This document shows positions 7,755-16,891 of a stretch of 64,000 nt of DNA, in pieces. Every line of letters starts with the position of its first letter. The first letter of the stretch is position 1. The DNA lies in assembly GCA_903919075.1 (NCBI GenBank), contig CAIXGR010000097.1:1-64000 (forward strand), in the 5' to 3' direction. The translations under genes were made by a program, and so were the position numbers. The notes beneath the pieces were generated by a model. The model was not told the origin of the DNA, did no database searches, and saw only the letters and a list, made by a program, of their open reading frames with translations. This DNA comes from an uncultured Bacteroidota bacterium. GTDB lineage: Bacteria; Bacteroidota; Bacteroidia; Chitinophagales; LD1.

Positions 7755-9988
7755 TTCGCTTTACGATATAAAAGCAAAAGCTTTTTTACGTACTCCTTAA
7801 TATCGTACTGCTTGGCAAAAGCAATGGCATTTTTAGACATCGTTTCGTAACCCTTTTCATTTTTTACAATCTGGCTAATAGTTTTAGCAAATGCTGAGGC
7901 GTCTTGCTCGTATATCATATATCCATTTTCTCCGTCTTTAATAAGCAGGCGATTTCCTTTGCCATCAAGCGATACCACCGGTAACCCGCTGGCCATGGCC
8001 TCCAAAAGAACAAGGCCGAATGGTTCGTAAGTTGCACTATGCACATACACGTTGGCTGCGGCATAGTAGTCTTCAACATTAACCACATTGCCGGGCATTA
8101 AAATATTTTTTTGCAGCCCTTTGCTTTCCACCAATTGCTTAACCTCGCTGTAAAGGTCGCCGTTGCCGAGCATTACCACTTCTACATCCTGTCCTTGTTT
8201 TATTAATTCCTCGGCTATGTCTATCAAAAACCTCTGGTTCTTTTTAGCCTGAAAACTACCCACATTCAAAATTCTTATTTTACTTAAATCTCGTTTGTGG
8301 TTAATTTTATTAAATCCTTCGGTAACAATGGCGTTATCGAGCGAGTAAATATTTTTTGCCAATTTTTTCGGTAATACATCGTTAAAATATTTTGTGGTGT
8401 CTGCGGATATTGAAATGAATTTATTGTTGCAGGCAAGGTACTGTGAAACCAGATGCTTTTTCTCGTAAAAATCTGTGAGCAACTCTTTTTTGAAAAGCGT
8501 TTTCGGTGAAAAATTCCGAAGCTGCCGCATGTTATCATGGAAATGCGTAAAATACTTAATGCCAGGGAAAACCACTTCATGTGCCAAGATTTCAGCGATG
8601 AATAAATGCGTGTGAATAATATCTGGCTTAAAGGTTTTTACTATCTCTTCAAACTCTGTAAGGTCTTTTTTTGTAGGACCAAGAATGGACAGGTTTACAT
8701 ATGAGTTACAGAAATAAAAATCGGGGTCGCCGGCTAATTGTTTTTCGAAATAATCAGTATCTTTTATTTTAAACAAGTCTGATTTTCGCAGTGAAACTAA
8801 TTTAACATGCACACCGGGCGTCTTCTTCAACTCATTGTAAATATTAAAAACCAGTGATTCGGCACCACCACCATGCGCCATTGTACGGGCCACTAAAAGA
8901 ATTTTTAGAACCGGCTCTGCCAGCTTTGGCTTATTTATAACAGGCTGTTTGTCGCCAGGCGGGTTTTCCAATTTAAGCAATGCCTCATCATATTTGCGTT
9001 CCTTTATCGCTGTAAAAATTTGATTCAGGCATGAGTCTATGGCATACACACCGCATCTTTTTTTAAGATATGAATGCGGGGAGGACTCGTTCTTCATAAA
9101 ACTATCGGCTGCCAATTGCACCTTAAAACCGAGCGAATAAGCCGACTCGGTAAGTTTTACAGTGTAAGATCCATCGGGGTATGCAAGTTGTTTTACCTCT
9201 TGTTGCGTTAAGTTTTCGAGATACTTTTTCGCCTTGTTTAATTCTTCGCACGCCTCATCATTGGTAGTTATACCCAGGTTATTATGGTAGTATCCGTGAC
9301 TTCCTACTTTAAGAAATTTTGATTTTGACATCTGCGCGATTTGCTCATCGCTCATCAAATGCCAGTATTCTGAAACCGACGGATCACTTTCAAAGTTTAC
9401 ATATTTTCTGAATGCCGTTTTTACTTTTTGCTTATAGTCGTATGAGGGACGTTCATTTTTTATAATCTGATAAATACTTTTCCCAGACTCAGCCGAATAA
9501 TATATATCGCCCTTTTTGAAAAAAGTTTCTCCTTCAATTTCAATATCGCTATTGGTAAAAGTGCTGGCAATATTTACATAATCGGCCCACAAAATATCAT
9601 CGCCTACCTGGTTTAAGCCGGTAACAAAAAATGTGGCGGGGCATTTATATTTTTCGAGTACCGGCTTGGCGTATGTAAAATTATTAGCATAGCCATCATC
9701 AAAGGTTAATACAAAATTTGTTTTCTTATCGTCGTACCGGCCCTCAAAAAAATCGTCGAGGCTTATTATTGAAAAATGCTTTTTCAAAAACCCAATTTGC
9801 TTTTCAAAGCAGTCTAAAGCCGTATGCCTTCTATTAAACCTTGTGCTTCCTTCGGCAGTTACGCCGTGGTACATTAAAATATAATTGCCCTTTATTTTAC
9901 GGGCTACCAAACCGGAAAATACAGACTGCCCAATTTGCTCGTTAGCAACCTGCCCGATTTTTGAAATTAATCTTGTTTCGAAATCCAT
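7751..9988 (-). CDS. Polysaccharide deacetylase (NodB-like) fused to GT4 glycosyltransferase
   Basis: A two-domain protein of 745 residues. Residues about 35-330 are a carbohydrate esterase 4 / NodB-like domain: YILMYHGV, metal-binding LTFDDGY near residue 93, ATFFVTG, and GSHGYYHNN, a variant of the H[ST]xxH motif with Gly in the second position. Residues about 360-745 are a GT4 domain: VARTMAHGGGAES, IHTHLF, VGSFQAKKNQRFL, and EPFGLVLLEAMASGLPVV as EX7E. The track starts at 10105, but that would overlap the upstream gene by 70 bp; ATG 9988 lies 47 bp after it. There is no signal peptide, so the deacetylase probably acts in the cytoplasm. It could remove an N- or O-acetyl group from a lipid-linked intermediate that the GT domain then extends (inference). 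Confidence 0.88.
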   Translation of the reverse strand: MDFETRLISKIGQVANEQIGQSVFSGLVARKIKGNYILMYHGVTAEGSTRFNRRHTALDCFEKQIGFLKKHFSIISLDDFFEGRYDDKKTNFVLTFDDGYANNFTYAKPVLEKYKCPATFFVTGLNQVGDDILWADYVNIASTFTNSDIEIEGETFFKKGDIYYSAESGKSIYQIIKNERPSYDYKQKVKTAFRKYVNFESDPSVSEYWHLMSDEQIAQMSKSKFLKVGSHGYYHNNLGITTNDEACEELNKAKKYLENLTQQEVKQLAYPDGSYTVKLTESAYSLGFKVQLAADSFMKNESSPHSYLKKRCGVYAIDSCLNQIFTAIKERKYDEALLKLENPPGDKQPVINKPKLAEPVLKILLVARTMAHGGGAESLVFNIYNELKKTPGVHVKLVSLRKSDLFKIKDTDYFEKQLAGDPDFYFCNSYVNLSILGPTKKDLTEFEEIVKTFKPDIIHTHLFIAEILAHEVVFPGIKYFTHFHDNMRQLRNFSPKTLFKKELLTDFYEKKHLVSQYLACNNKFISISADTTKYFNDVLPKKLAKNIYSLDNAIVTEGFNKINHKRDLSKIRILNVGSFQAKKNQRFLIDIAEELIKQGQDVEVVMLGNGDLYSEVKQLVESKGLQKNILMPGNVVNVEDYYAAANVYVHSATYEPFGLVLLEAMASGLPVVSLDGKGNRLLIKDGENGYMIYEQDASAFAKTISQIVKNEKGYETMSKNAIAFAKQYDIKEYVKKLLLLYRKAN

Positions 9989-10035
9989 TCGTTCAATTGT
10001 ATCTTTATAATGCGCTTGTCGCTTTTTATAAACTA

Positions 10036-11097
10036 TCAGAAAGCCAAAAATGCTTGTATTCTTTCTTGAGCTAATGTGTTCAAATACGCGGAATACTCCA
10101 GGCATTTTTGCGAAAGAACTTCCTTTTTAGTAAGCACCTCTACAGCTTTCTGGTAAACAAAATACGGGTCATCTCCGCCTTCAACAACAAATAGGTTTTT
10201 CAGTTCGCTATTGTAATCAAAAAAAGAGCTGGTATAACCTGAAAGGCACGGCACCCCCTGCGAAATACTTTCGGAACAAACCTGACCGCCGGAAGCCTCA
10301 CTAAAAGTAACATGGAAGTTTAAATCCATGCTTCCCAATGTTTTTATAAAGGTGTCGTGATTTAATTGGCCGTGTGCCACAATCCTGTTGCCGGCATCTA
10401 AATATCCCAGTTCGCTTGCATCGCTAACATGCACTACCGAATTTTCAATCATCAAGGCTGCCATTACCTGGGTGTGCAAATTTTTTCTGAAAGAATTATT
10501 TACCAGAACCCCGACATGAAGCTTGCCATCGTTATACTTTTGAATGCCCTTTACCGGCTCAGGGTTTATATATATTAACTCGAACGAGCGAACGCCAAAA
10601 AGTTTTTCAAAAGCCTGGCCGAATCCTTTTTTAGCAAAGCCAATTTTGTCAAGTTTTTTTTGTTTAGAAAGCTTGACCATGCCATTCATGCTTGCCAGGG
10701 TAGTTTTATTTCCTGAAAGCTCTGCCGGAAAACCATGAAATATTAACCCAACTTTTACTTGTGGTTGCGCTTCTTTTATGCTTTGTATAAAGTTTTCGAA
10801 ATATGGTGGAAAGCCATTGAATAATAGCTGGGCAAATTTCAAACCGGTAATTTCTTTAATTAAAATATCCAGTTCCTTATCATTAAATACACTATGCGAA
10901 TAATAATGCGATAAGCTTATAAAATTATTGGCGAACATAGATTTACCACCATTATAAACCCCAAGCCAGGCATAGCCGGTAGGATGCGGCGACAATACAG
11001 CGATATCACTTTTTTGCCTTAGTGCTTTAAATGACGCAATAAGTTTATCCAGTTCAACTTTATTATCCTTTTTAAAAAGGTGTTTTAGTAGTTTCAT
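10036..11097 (-). CDS. Glycosyltransferase-like protein (GT-B, GT4-like)
   Basis: A cytoplasmic protein of about 353 residues, weakly recognisable as a GT-B glycosyltransferase. It has the N-terminal IAVLSPHPTGYAWLGVYNGGKSMF region and a C-terminal FSEASGGQVCSESISQGVPCLSG with an EX7E-like spacing. ATG 11097 (MKLLKHLFKK) was chosen over the track start at 11130 because it falls 7 bp after the upstream stop. It lies between a StrF-like transferase and the deacetylase-GT4 fusion. It is more divergent than its neighbours, so the family is tentative. Confidence 0.65.
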   Translation of the reverse strand: MKLLKHLFKKDNKVELDKLIASFKALRQKSDIAVLSPHPTGYAWLGVYNGGKSMFANNFISLSHYYSHSVFNDKELDILIKEITGLKFAQLLFNGFPPYFENFIQSIKEAQPQVKVGLIFHGFPAELSGNKTTLASMNGMVKLSKQKKLDKIGFAKKGFGQAFEKLFGVRSFELIYINPEPVKGIQKYNDGKLHVGVLVNNSFRKNLHTQVMAALMIENSVVHVSDASELGYLDAGNRIVAHGQLNHDTFIKTLGSMDLNFHVTFSEASGGQVCSESISQGVPCLSGYTSSFFDYNSELKNLFVVEGGDDPYFVYQKAVEVLTKKEVLSQKCLEYSAYLNTLAQERIQAFLAF

Positions 11098-11104
11098 TTG
11101 CGCT

Positions 11105-11956
11105 TCAATTGTTTTTAATCCGAATGGCAAAGGTTAAATTTTTTATTGCTACAGCCGGGTAACTCCAAATTAATTTTGCTATCAGCTGCAAATTTAAACG
11201 CTTTGCATCATTGCACTTTTCAAGAAACCTTTTCATAGCAAAGGTTTCCAGATCGTTTTTTTCAGTAACATTGATTACAGCTACAGAAAGCGGAAGCCTT
11301 TCGCGGAATCTTTCATGAAATATAAATGTTTCGTCAATCCAGGCTGTTCCAAAATTTCCGGCAGACAGGTGTTCGATAAAAATATCATGGCATACTACAA
11401 GCCGGTATTTTTCTAAAACCCTGATTGAAATATCTAAGTCGTAATAATGAAACCCGCGAATATTCTTTTCATCGAAATTAAATTCCTGCCAAACATTTTT
11501 TCGCATCATTAAACACAGTCCATCAATAGTAACTGTGTCGGAAAGATTTTTCGTTGCGTCGCTCTTAACTACATAGTCAATCAAATTTCCGCCTTTATCC
11601 TTCGACTTCATATTCGCCCTGCGGTACGAATGCGGAATATCTATCCACGCCGAAGTGACTTTTGCTTTGTAGGTTCCGCCGCAAATACCCACTATTCCAA
11701 TGGTTTCATCGCTTAAAACGCTGGCAATTGCTTTCCCCCAATCTGCGGTATGAAAAAGAATGTCCTCATGCAAAAAGCAAAGTATATCATATCGCGCTCT
11801 TTTTGCGGCTTCATTATATACTTCGCAAATTGGTGCGCTTTTAATCCGGTTATCTATAGCTAATATCTCATGCTCAACGCCAATGGTGGCGGCAATGTTT
11901 TCGGTGCATTGCTTACAAAGCGTTTCGTTTAATGAGCAGATTATTATTGAAATCAT
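11105..11956 (-). CDS. StrF-like glycosyltransferase (GT2-related)
   Basis: A 283-residue GT-A fold protein. It starts MISIIICSLNE, has a conserved acidic segment ILAIDNR, and the metal-site region LCFLHEDILFHTADWG, which is the signature of the StrF-type glycosyltransferase-like family. FNFDEKNIRGFHYYDLDISIR carries the second acidic cluster. It probably transfers one sugar during repeat-unit assembly. It follows a GT2 gene after a 26-bp gap and precedes a GT-B-like gene. Exact substrate unknown. Confidence 0.78.
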   Translation of the reverse strand: MISIIICSLNETLCKQCTENIAATIGVEHEILAIDNRIKSAPICEVYNEAAKRARYDILCFLHEDILFHTADWGKAIASVLSDETIGIVGICGGTYKAKVTSAWIDIPHSYRRANMKSKDKGGNLIDYVVKSDATKNLSDTVTIDGLCLMMRKNVWQEFNFDEKNIRGFHYYDLDISIRVLEKYRLVVCHDIFIEHLSAGNFGTAWIDETFIFHERFRERLPLSVAVINVTEKNDLETFAMKRFLEKCNDAKRLNLQLIAKLIWSYPAVAIKNLTFAIRIKNN

Positions 11957-11982
11957 ATTACCAGAACCACCTTACTATTAAA

Positions 11983-13086
11983 TCAATTCTTCAAGTTGCG
12001 TAAAAAATTTATAAAACCCGATGGGAAAAGATAAAGTTTTATTAGCAAACCGGGATAAGTAAAAAGCGCTTTTAAAAAATTATCTTCTGTGGCTACATTA
12101 ATACACTGGCGCGCTTCTTTATACTTCCGGTTTTCGTAAAAAAAGTAGGGGGATTTTTTAAAATATAAACTGAGCAGCTTTTTGCGGTTGATAGCTGCAT
12201 TAACCAAAAACTTTTGGGGGTGCAATGCCGCAGGCAAATTATTTTTTTCACGAAATGCCTGTAACAAATACGCGGGTGCATCTAAAGAATATAAAATAGA
12301 ATAACGAACTACATTTTTATCCTTCTCAAACAAATCAATTGACACCGTAGTTTTTGAGCTTTCGTGTATTCGGAAAGAAGATAAAATTTGGGTGGTTTCT
12401 TTAAAATGAGCTTGTGTAAAGGCAAGAAGAAACTTTTTCAAAAGCTCAAAATCCATAGTATAGTGCAGCGCTTCATTTACAGCACCCAGGCTTTTTACTT
12501 TATCCAAATCAAAAAATGTAGCGGGCTGGTTCATTTTATGATGAAAGATGCTATCCTCGGTAGTGCTTTTCAATTCGATACCATTATCAACTTTCAAAGG
12601 CTTCTCGCTTTCGGAAGAAAAGAAAATACAATGACCCGAAAGTGCATCCAGGTTGTTTTTTGAAAACTCATAGCCAACACAAAAAAGTGCATCTTTTTGA
12701 AAATAATCGTCGGAGTTTATCCAGTTAAAAATTTTACCGGTGGCTTTATTAATCCCTTTATTAATAGCGTTGCTTTGCCCTTTATCCTTTTCGCTTACCC
12801 AGTAGCTTATCCAAGGTTCATACTTTTTAATTATCTCAACAGTGTTGTCGGTACTGCCACCATCAATAACAATGTATTCTAAGTTTGGATAATTTTGAAG
12901 TAGTACCGCACGAATAGTTTCTTCAATATAAATGCCTTGATTATAAGAAGGGGTGATGATGCTAATTTTAGGGTAAGTTGTACCGGCATCATAAATTGAT
13001 GGCGAAGTTTCTTCCGTCCAGGGCCAACCGGTTTTTCCTTCCGGTGGCTTAGGTAAATCATTAATCAGGCCTTTAGTATTGCTCAT
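11983..13086 (-). CDS. Glycosyltransferase family 2
   Basis: A 367-residue GT-A enzyme. ISIITPSYNQGIYIEETI, YIVIDGGSTDNTV and the metal-binding FNWINSDD are standard GT2 features within the first 150 residues. The C-terminal 150 residues are variable, as expected of an acceptor-binding part. No membrane helices are seen, so it acts on the cytoplasmic face. Only 3 bp separate it from the upstream DUF5672 gene, implying translational coupling. Confidence 0.88.
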   Translation of the reverse strand: MSNTKGLINDLPKPPEGKTGWPWTEETSPSIYDAGTTYPKISIITPSYNQGIYIEETIRAVLLQNYPNLEYIVIDGGSTDNTVEIIKKYEPWISYWVSEKDKGQSNAINKGINKATGKIFNWINSDDYFQKDALFCVGYEFSKNNLDALSGHCIFFSSESEKPLKVDNGIELKSTTEDSIFHHKMNQPATFFDLDKVKSLGAVNEALHYTMDFELLKKFLLAFTQAHFKETTQILSSFRIHESSKTTVSIDLFEKDKNVVRYSILYSLDAPAYLLQAFREKNNLPAALHPQKFLVNAAINRKKLLSLYFKKSPYFFYENRKYKEARQCINVATEDNFLKALFTYPGLLIKLYLFPSGFINFLRNLKN

Positions 13087-13089
13087 TAT

Positions 13090-13917
13090 TTATGCAATGT
13101 AAGGTTTCCAGAAATCAAAATCATATTTCAACCAGGCATGAACCCCAAATGGCAGCTGATTTTTATTTAGAGCAAGCATTCTTTTGGGCTGGCATTCAAA
13201 AGCAAAGGCTATGGCCTCTTCGGCCCTTGCTACTTTAAACGACGGAACTATTTCAACCGCATGGAATGCCCAATAGTGGTCTTCATTAAGTTGAAACTTA
13301 CTTCGCTCAAAATTCGAATTGTTTCTGAAGCCCATCATTTTTAAAAGCATTACCGGTATTCGAATAAAAAAAGAAGCTGCGTTTAATTTTTGATACTCTT
13401 CAAAGACTTTTGCCGGAGATTCCATGATTTTATATGTGCGCAGCACTTTTAAAAAATCGGGGATGTTTCGCAAAGAAAACCCGCCGTTACCCGCCATCTC
13501 CATAAAACCCGATTCGCTGGTGCTTTTATCTTGACCTTTGAACCAAGGCGCGCCTATGTACGAAAAGCCCTTATCGCACCACTGCATTAGTTCATCTTTA
13601 AAAACATAAGCATCTAACTGATAAAGGAGCACGTAATTATACTCTTCAAACTTTGCGTAAAACGCTGGCGATAATAAAAGTTTATTGTATCCGCTTACTG
13701 ATTCGAAGTAGTTATTATTAAAAGTGATAAACTTGAAATTCTTAACCCCGCTATCGCTACAAGTTTTACTGTAGTATGTGGTAGATAAATTATCGGGGCA
13801 AGCAAAAATGATGGGGTATGTGCCCAAAACGGATAAGCATTGCTGCAATGATTTTTTTTCATTGTCATCAATCTGTTCTTTATATATAGGAATAACTACC
13901 GCAACAGGGCTGCTCAT
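13090..13917 (-). CDS. DUF5672 family protein (putative glycosyltransferase)
   Basis: A protein of 275 residues. It begins VAVVIPIYKEQIDDNEKKS and has the DUF5672 hallmarks YNYVLLYQLDAYVFKDEL and YIGAPWF, then GGFSLRN and EDHYWAF. The order resembles a GT-A glycosyltransferase with a QLDAYVF acidic motif in the DXD position. No activity is established as far as I know. It sits between two GT2 genes, with 21-bp and 3-bp gaps, so a transferase role in the same glycan is likely. Confidence 0.8.
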   Translation of the reverse strand: MSSPVAVVIPIYKEQIDDNEKKSLQQCLSVLGTYPIIFACPDNLSTTYYSKTCSDSGVKNFKFITFNNNYFESVSGYNKLLLSPAFYAKFEEYNYVLLYQLDAYVFKDELMQWCDKGFSYIGAPWFKGQDKSTSESGFMEMAGNGGFSLRNIPDFLKVLRTYKIMESPAKVFEEYQKLNAASFFIRIPVMLLKMMGFRNNSNFERSKFQLNEDHYWAFHAVEIVPSFKVARAEEAIAFAFECQPKRMLALNKNQLPFGVHAWLKYDFDFWKPYIA

Positions 13918-13938
13918 AATTTTTTATGCCACATTAAT

Positions 13939-14859
13939 TTAAATACGGTCTTTAAGTTGTTGTGATAAAAGACTTAAGGCCACTAAATCAAACTTTGCTA
14001 ATTTAAAATAAGACCTGAATATATTGCTAAATGAAGTGGGGGCATTGTAGCTAAATTGACTGTGAAAGTAGTTTATTATATCCTTTTTTTCGGCGCTTGA
14101 AAATTGAATGCGCGAAAAAACATCTTCTATTATACGGGTGTATTCGTAATAATTCAAACCCTCTTTTTCGCTTTTGCTGCGCACATTTTCTTTGTGCATT
14201 CTGAAATAATTCAAACATTCGGCTTTGTACGCTACATCCGAGCCGATAAGCAGCTTAATCCAAAAATTCCAGTCGCCGTTTAATTTATAGGTCTCATCGG
14301 GGCCGCCGGTTTTTTCTTTTACGCTTTTCCTGAAAAGCACAGCGCTTGCATTCGGAATAACGTTTCGGTACACCATGAATTTCTTTACTTCTTCGGTGCC
14401 GGATTCAATAAAATCATGTTGCCATTTTTGGGCATCTAGCTTCTCGGTCAATTTATTCCATGTTCCTTTAATCGCGCCGTCTTCGTCAATATTATAAGAT
14501 TGTGTATAGGCAACAGATACATTTTTGTTTGCATCCAATACAGGAACAAGCGTTGCCAAAAAATCTTTATGTGCCACATCATCACTCTCCGCTATCCAAA
14601 TATATTCGCCAGTGCAAAGGTTCATGCCTTTGTTCCACTGTATAAAGCTGCTGCCGGAGTTGGTTTTATTAAATACAATTTCTTTAACCGAGGTATGATT
14701 CTCATATGTCGAAATAATTTCGCGGCTATTATCGGTTGAGCAATCGTCCAGCAAAATCAATTCAAAATCAGTAAAGGTTTGCGCCAGTACGGAATCAATT
14801 CTTTCGCGTAAGTAACGGGCGTGGTTATAATTGGGTATAATAACAGAAACCTTAGGCAC
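13939..14859 (-). CDS. Glycosyltransferase family 2
   Basis: A 306-residue GT-A enzyme with VSVIIPNYNHARYLRERIDSV, LILLDDCSTDNSREII and WIAESDD as the metal-binding motif. GDWNFWIKLL occupies the acceptor-side region. Its start overlaps the end of the upstream GT2 gene by 8 bp. The two proteins share the same layout but differ in the C-terminal third, so they probably make different linkages. Confidence 0.9.
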   Translation of the reverse strand: MPKVSVIIPNYNHARYLRERIDSVLAQTFTDFELILLDDCSTDNSREIISTYENHTSVKEIVFNKTNSGSSFIQWNKGMNLCTGEYIWIAESDDVAHKDFLATLVPVLDANKNVSVAYTQSYNIDEDGAIKGTWNKLTEKLDAQKWQHDFIESGTEEVKKFMVYRNVIPNASAVLFRKSVKEKTGGPDETYKLNGDWNFWIKLLIGSDVAYKAECLNYFRMHKENVRSKSEKEGLNYYEYTRIIEDVFSRIQFSSAEKKDIINYFHSQFSYNAPTSFSNIFRSYFKLAKFDLVALSLLSQQLKDRI

Positions 14860-15820
14860 GGGTTGGTTTGGTTTTAAGTTTATGCGTAAAGTAATCTTTT
14901 ATTACGTTCATGGCTAAGCCAAAGTGATTTCTTTTTGGTTGAAAGCCAGAGCGCAAACAAAACATCATTGTTTTTAATTCAATCTTTAAGGTTTCGGCAG
15001 CATCGCCGTTTGTTCGGTACTCTCCGGCAATAGAAAGATACCGGTCGTATATGGCATTGCAAATTATTTGTTTGTATTCGGCAAATGGCTCAAGAATAAC
15101 CAACAAGCTTTTTATTTCTTTTTTATAATTCTCTACATGGCTTTTTGCGCCCCATTGACCTTGGCTATGCACGTGATAAACAGCCATGGTTTCAGGCAAA
15201 AACTTTATTTTCTTGTCCTTTACGGCCAGCAGATATAGCGCGAAATCGCCGGCACTCATTTTATAATACCAGTTTGGAAAATCTTTTACAAACGGATTTC
15301 GGTAAAACACTGAAGGGGTATGAATATAATTTCCGTTGGCTAAAAGATCTTTTATGGTTGTGGTATCTTTAGGTGTGCCTTCGTCGGCAGCATTAAAAAC
15401 TATTTCTTCATTCTCGGTAGTAACCGCAACTTTGTGATAGCACAGATTATAATCAGGATTTTGCTCTAAAAAATCGGCCTGCTTTTGAAGTTTGCTTTTA
15501 TCTGTCCAATAATCATCGCCCTCGCAAAAAGCCAGGTATTTTCCGGTGGCAGCCTTAACACATTCTATGGAATTATTTTTGCCGGGAAATTCTTTTGGGC
15601 CAAGATTTTTATTGTGAAAAAGTATTTTGAATTTGCCCGGATGCTTTATAACAATCTCCATTATTTTCTCCCGGTTACTATCGGTTGAAAAATCATCGCC
15701 TACTATTATCTCGAAATTAAAATTGGTTTGTTGCGCAACAATACCCTGCAGGCATTGCTGTATATATTTTTGGTGGTTGTATGTGGGAACAATAACGCTT
15801 ACTAAAATATTTGAAGACAT
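14852..15820 (-). CDS. Glycosyltransferase family 2
   Basis: A 322-residue GT-A enzyme with VSVIVPTYNHQKYIQQCLQGI, IIVGDDFSTDSNREKI and the metal site FCEGDDYW. It is the first gene of a sub-run of transferases after a 131-bp gap that contains a candidate promoter, so it may head its own transcript. Its stop overlaps the next gene by 8 bp. Confidence 0.9.
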   Translation of the reverse strand: MSSNILVSVIVPTYNHQKYIQQCLQGIVAQQTNFNFEIIVGDDFSTDSNREKIMEIVIKHPGKFKILFHNKNLGPKEFPGKNNSIECVKAATGKYLAFCEGDDYWTDKSKLQKQADFLEQNPDYNLCYHKVAVTTENEEIVFNAADEGTPKDTTTIKDLLANGNYIHTPSVFYRNPFVKDFPNWYYKMSAGDFALYLLAVKDKKIKFLPETMAVYHVHSQGQWGAKSHVENYKKEIKSLLVILEPFAEYKQIICNAIYDRYLSIAGEYRTNGDAAETLKIELKTMMFCLRSGFQPKRNHFGLAMNVIKDYFTHKLKTKPTRA

Positions 15821-15898
15821 ATTGTATGATGCGGCGGCAAAAAAAACATCACATAAATATTTTATTCCATTTCACTTTTTGATGTCGCAGCTTTCAGG

Positions 15899-15906
15899 CA
15901 AATTTA
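15899..15906 (-). promoter_or_regulatory. Candidate internal promoter (-7 element) for the GT2 run
   Basis: On the minus strand TAAATTTG fits TAnnTTTG and lies about 80 bp before the start at 15820, inside the largest gap of the minus-strand run. No convincing -33 element was found. Confidence 0.4.
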
Positions 15907-15951
15907 AACAAAAACATGGTGCCTTTACAGGGTAAGCTATAGTGACAATAG

Positions 15952-16890
15952 TCATATTTTATTGCTAACGGCGTAACCAAACCCGTCTTTGCCGAAATCA
16001 TTGCCGTTGTAAATCATGTAAAACAGGCCTTGGTGTTCAAATACATGGCAATATTCCATCATCATACTATCCCAGCCGGTTTCAGATAATGCAATGCCGG
16101 TTTCATCGTATTTCTTCTGCCATTTAATTCCATCATCGGAAACAGCCAGGCCTATTTTATACCCGTGTTGGGCTGAGGTGCGGTAGTCTGTTGTATCGCG
16201 GTACGAAAAATACATTTGATATTTTCCACCGGCTTTTATTACACAGGGGCGGCCCAATGCTTTTGCGCGGTCATCATAATCTAAACAAACAATGCCTTGT
16301 TTATCCCAATGTATGCCATCATTTGATTCGGCGTATTTTACATGGTAACTTGGCTCGGGATATTTTTTGATTAGCTGCCATTGGGTGCACGATATATACC
16401 ACATGCGCCATTTACCGTTTTCGATAATTACATATGGCGCGGTATTGAAAAAAGGTTCTTCCAAGCTGCGGTCGCAAATGGGGGCGTTGCTGTAGCGTGT
16501 GAATGTTTTACCATCATCATCGCTAATAGCAAGGCCAATCGAAAGCCGGTAGGATACCGTTACCTGCGGGTTCCAGCCTATATAATACATGTATACCTGC
16601 TTGTTGTGTCTTATTACACAAGTGGGCATCATGCCGCTATCGTCAAAGGTTCCAAGTTCTCCTAATTCTAACAGGGGGCCTACCGGTGCATCCAAAAACT
16701 TAATGTCTCCGTTATTTATTTCGCAGTTGATATAATACGGCAAGGATTTGCCTGTGGCATTGCGAGAACTATAATAAATGCGGAATAAATTATCCTTTAT
16801 ATGAAACGCAAAGGGAATGCCGGCGTGGCTTTGTATGCCTTCTCTTTTATAATCGTTTATCTTAAATACCAGGCCCTTCTTGGTCCACAT
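15952..16890 (-). CDS. Predicted five-bladed beta-propeller glycosidase-like protein
   Basis: A protein of 312 residues. Repeated blocks such as DSGMMPTCVIRHNKQVYMYYIG, GLAISDDDGKTFTR, KWRMWYIS, CVIKAGGKYQMYFSYRD and GLAVSDDGIKWQKK are the SDDG.. and ..YMYY.. strands of the GH43/GH32/GH68-type five-bladed propeller. I see no signal peptide, so unlike secreted glycosidases it would be cytoplasmic. The track start at 17019 overlaps the previous gene; ATG 16890 lies 1 bp after that gene's stop and is preferred. It belongs to the amino-sugar module (aminotransferase, WbqC, methyltransferase, acyltransferase) and may be a modifying or transferase enzyme, not a hydrolase. Function uncertain. Confidence 0.7.
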   Translation of the reverse strand: MWTKKGLVFKINDYKREGIQSHAGIPFAFHIKDNLFRIYYSSRNATGKSLPYYINCEINNGDIKFLDAPVGPLLELGELGTFDDSGMMPTCVIRHNKQVYMYYIGWNPQVTVSYRLSIGLAISDDDGKTFTRYSNAPICDRSLEEPFFNTAPYVIIENGKWRMWYISCTQWQLIKKYPEPSYHVKYAESNDGIHWDKQGIVCLDYDDRAKALGRPCVIKAGGKYQMYFSYRDTTDYRTSAQHGYKIGLAVSDDGIKWQKKYDETGIALSETGWDSMMMEYCHVFEHQGLFYMIYNGNDFGKDGFGYAVSNKI

Positions 16891-16891
16891 G

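Noticed and set aside
7751-9988. Frameshifted pair of separate deacetylase and GT genes
   Set aside because: The frame is continuous with a linker and both domains look complete, so a true fusion is simpler.
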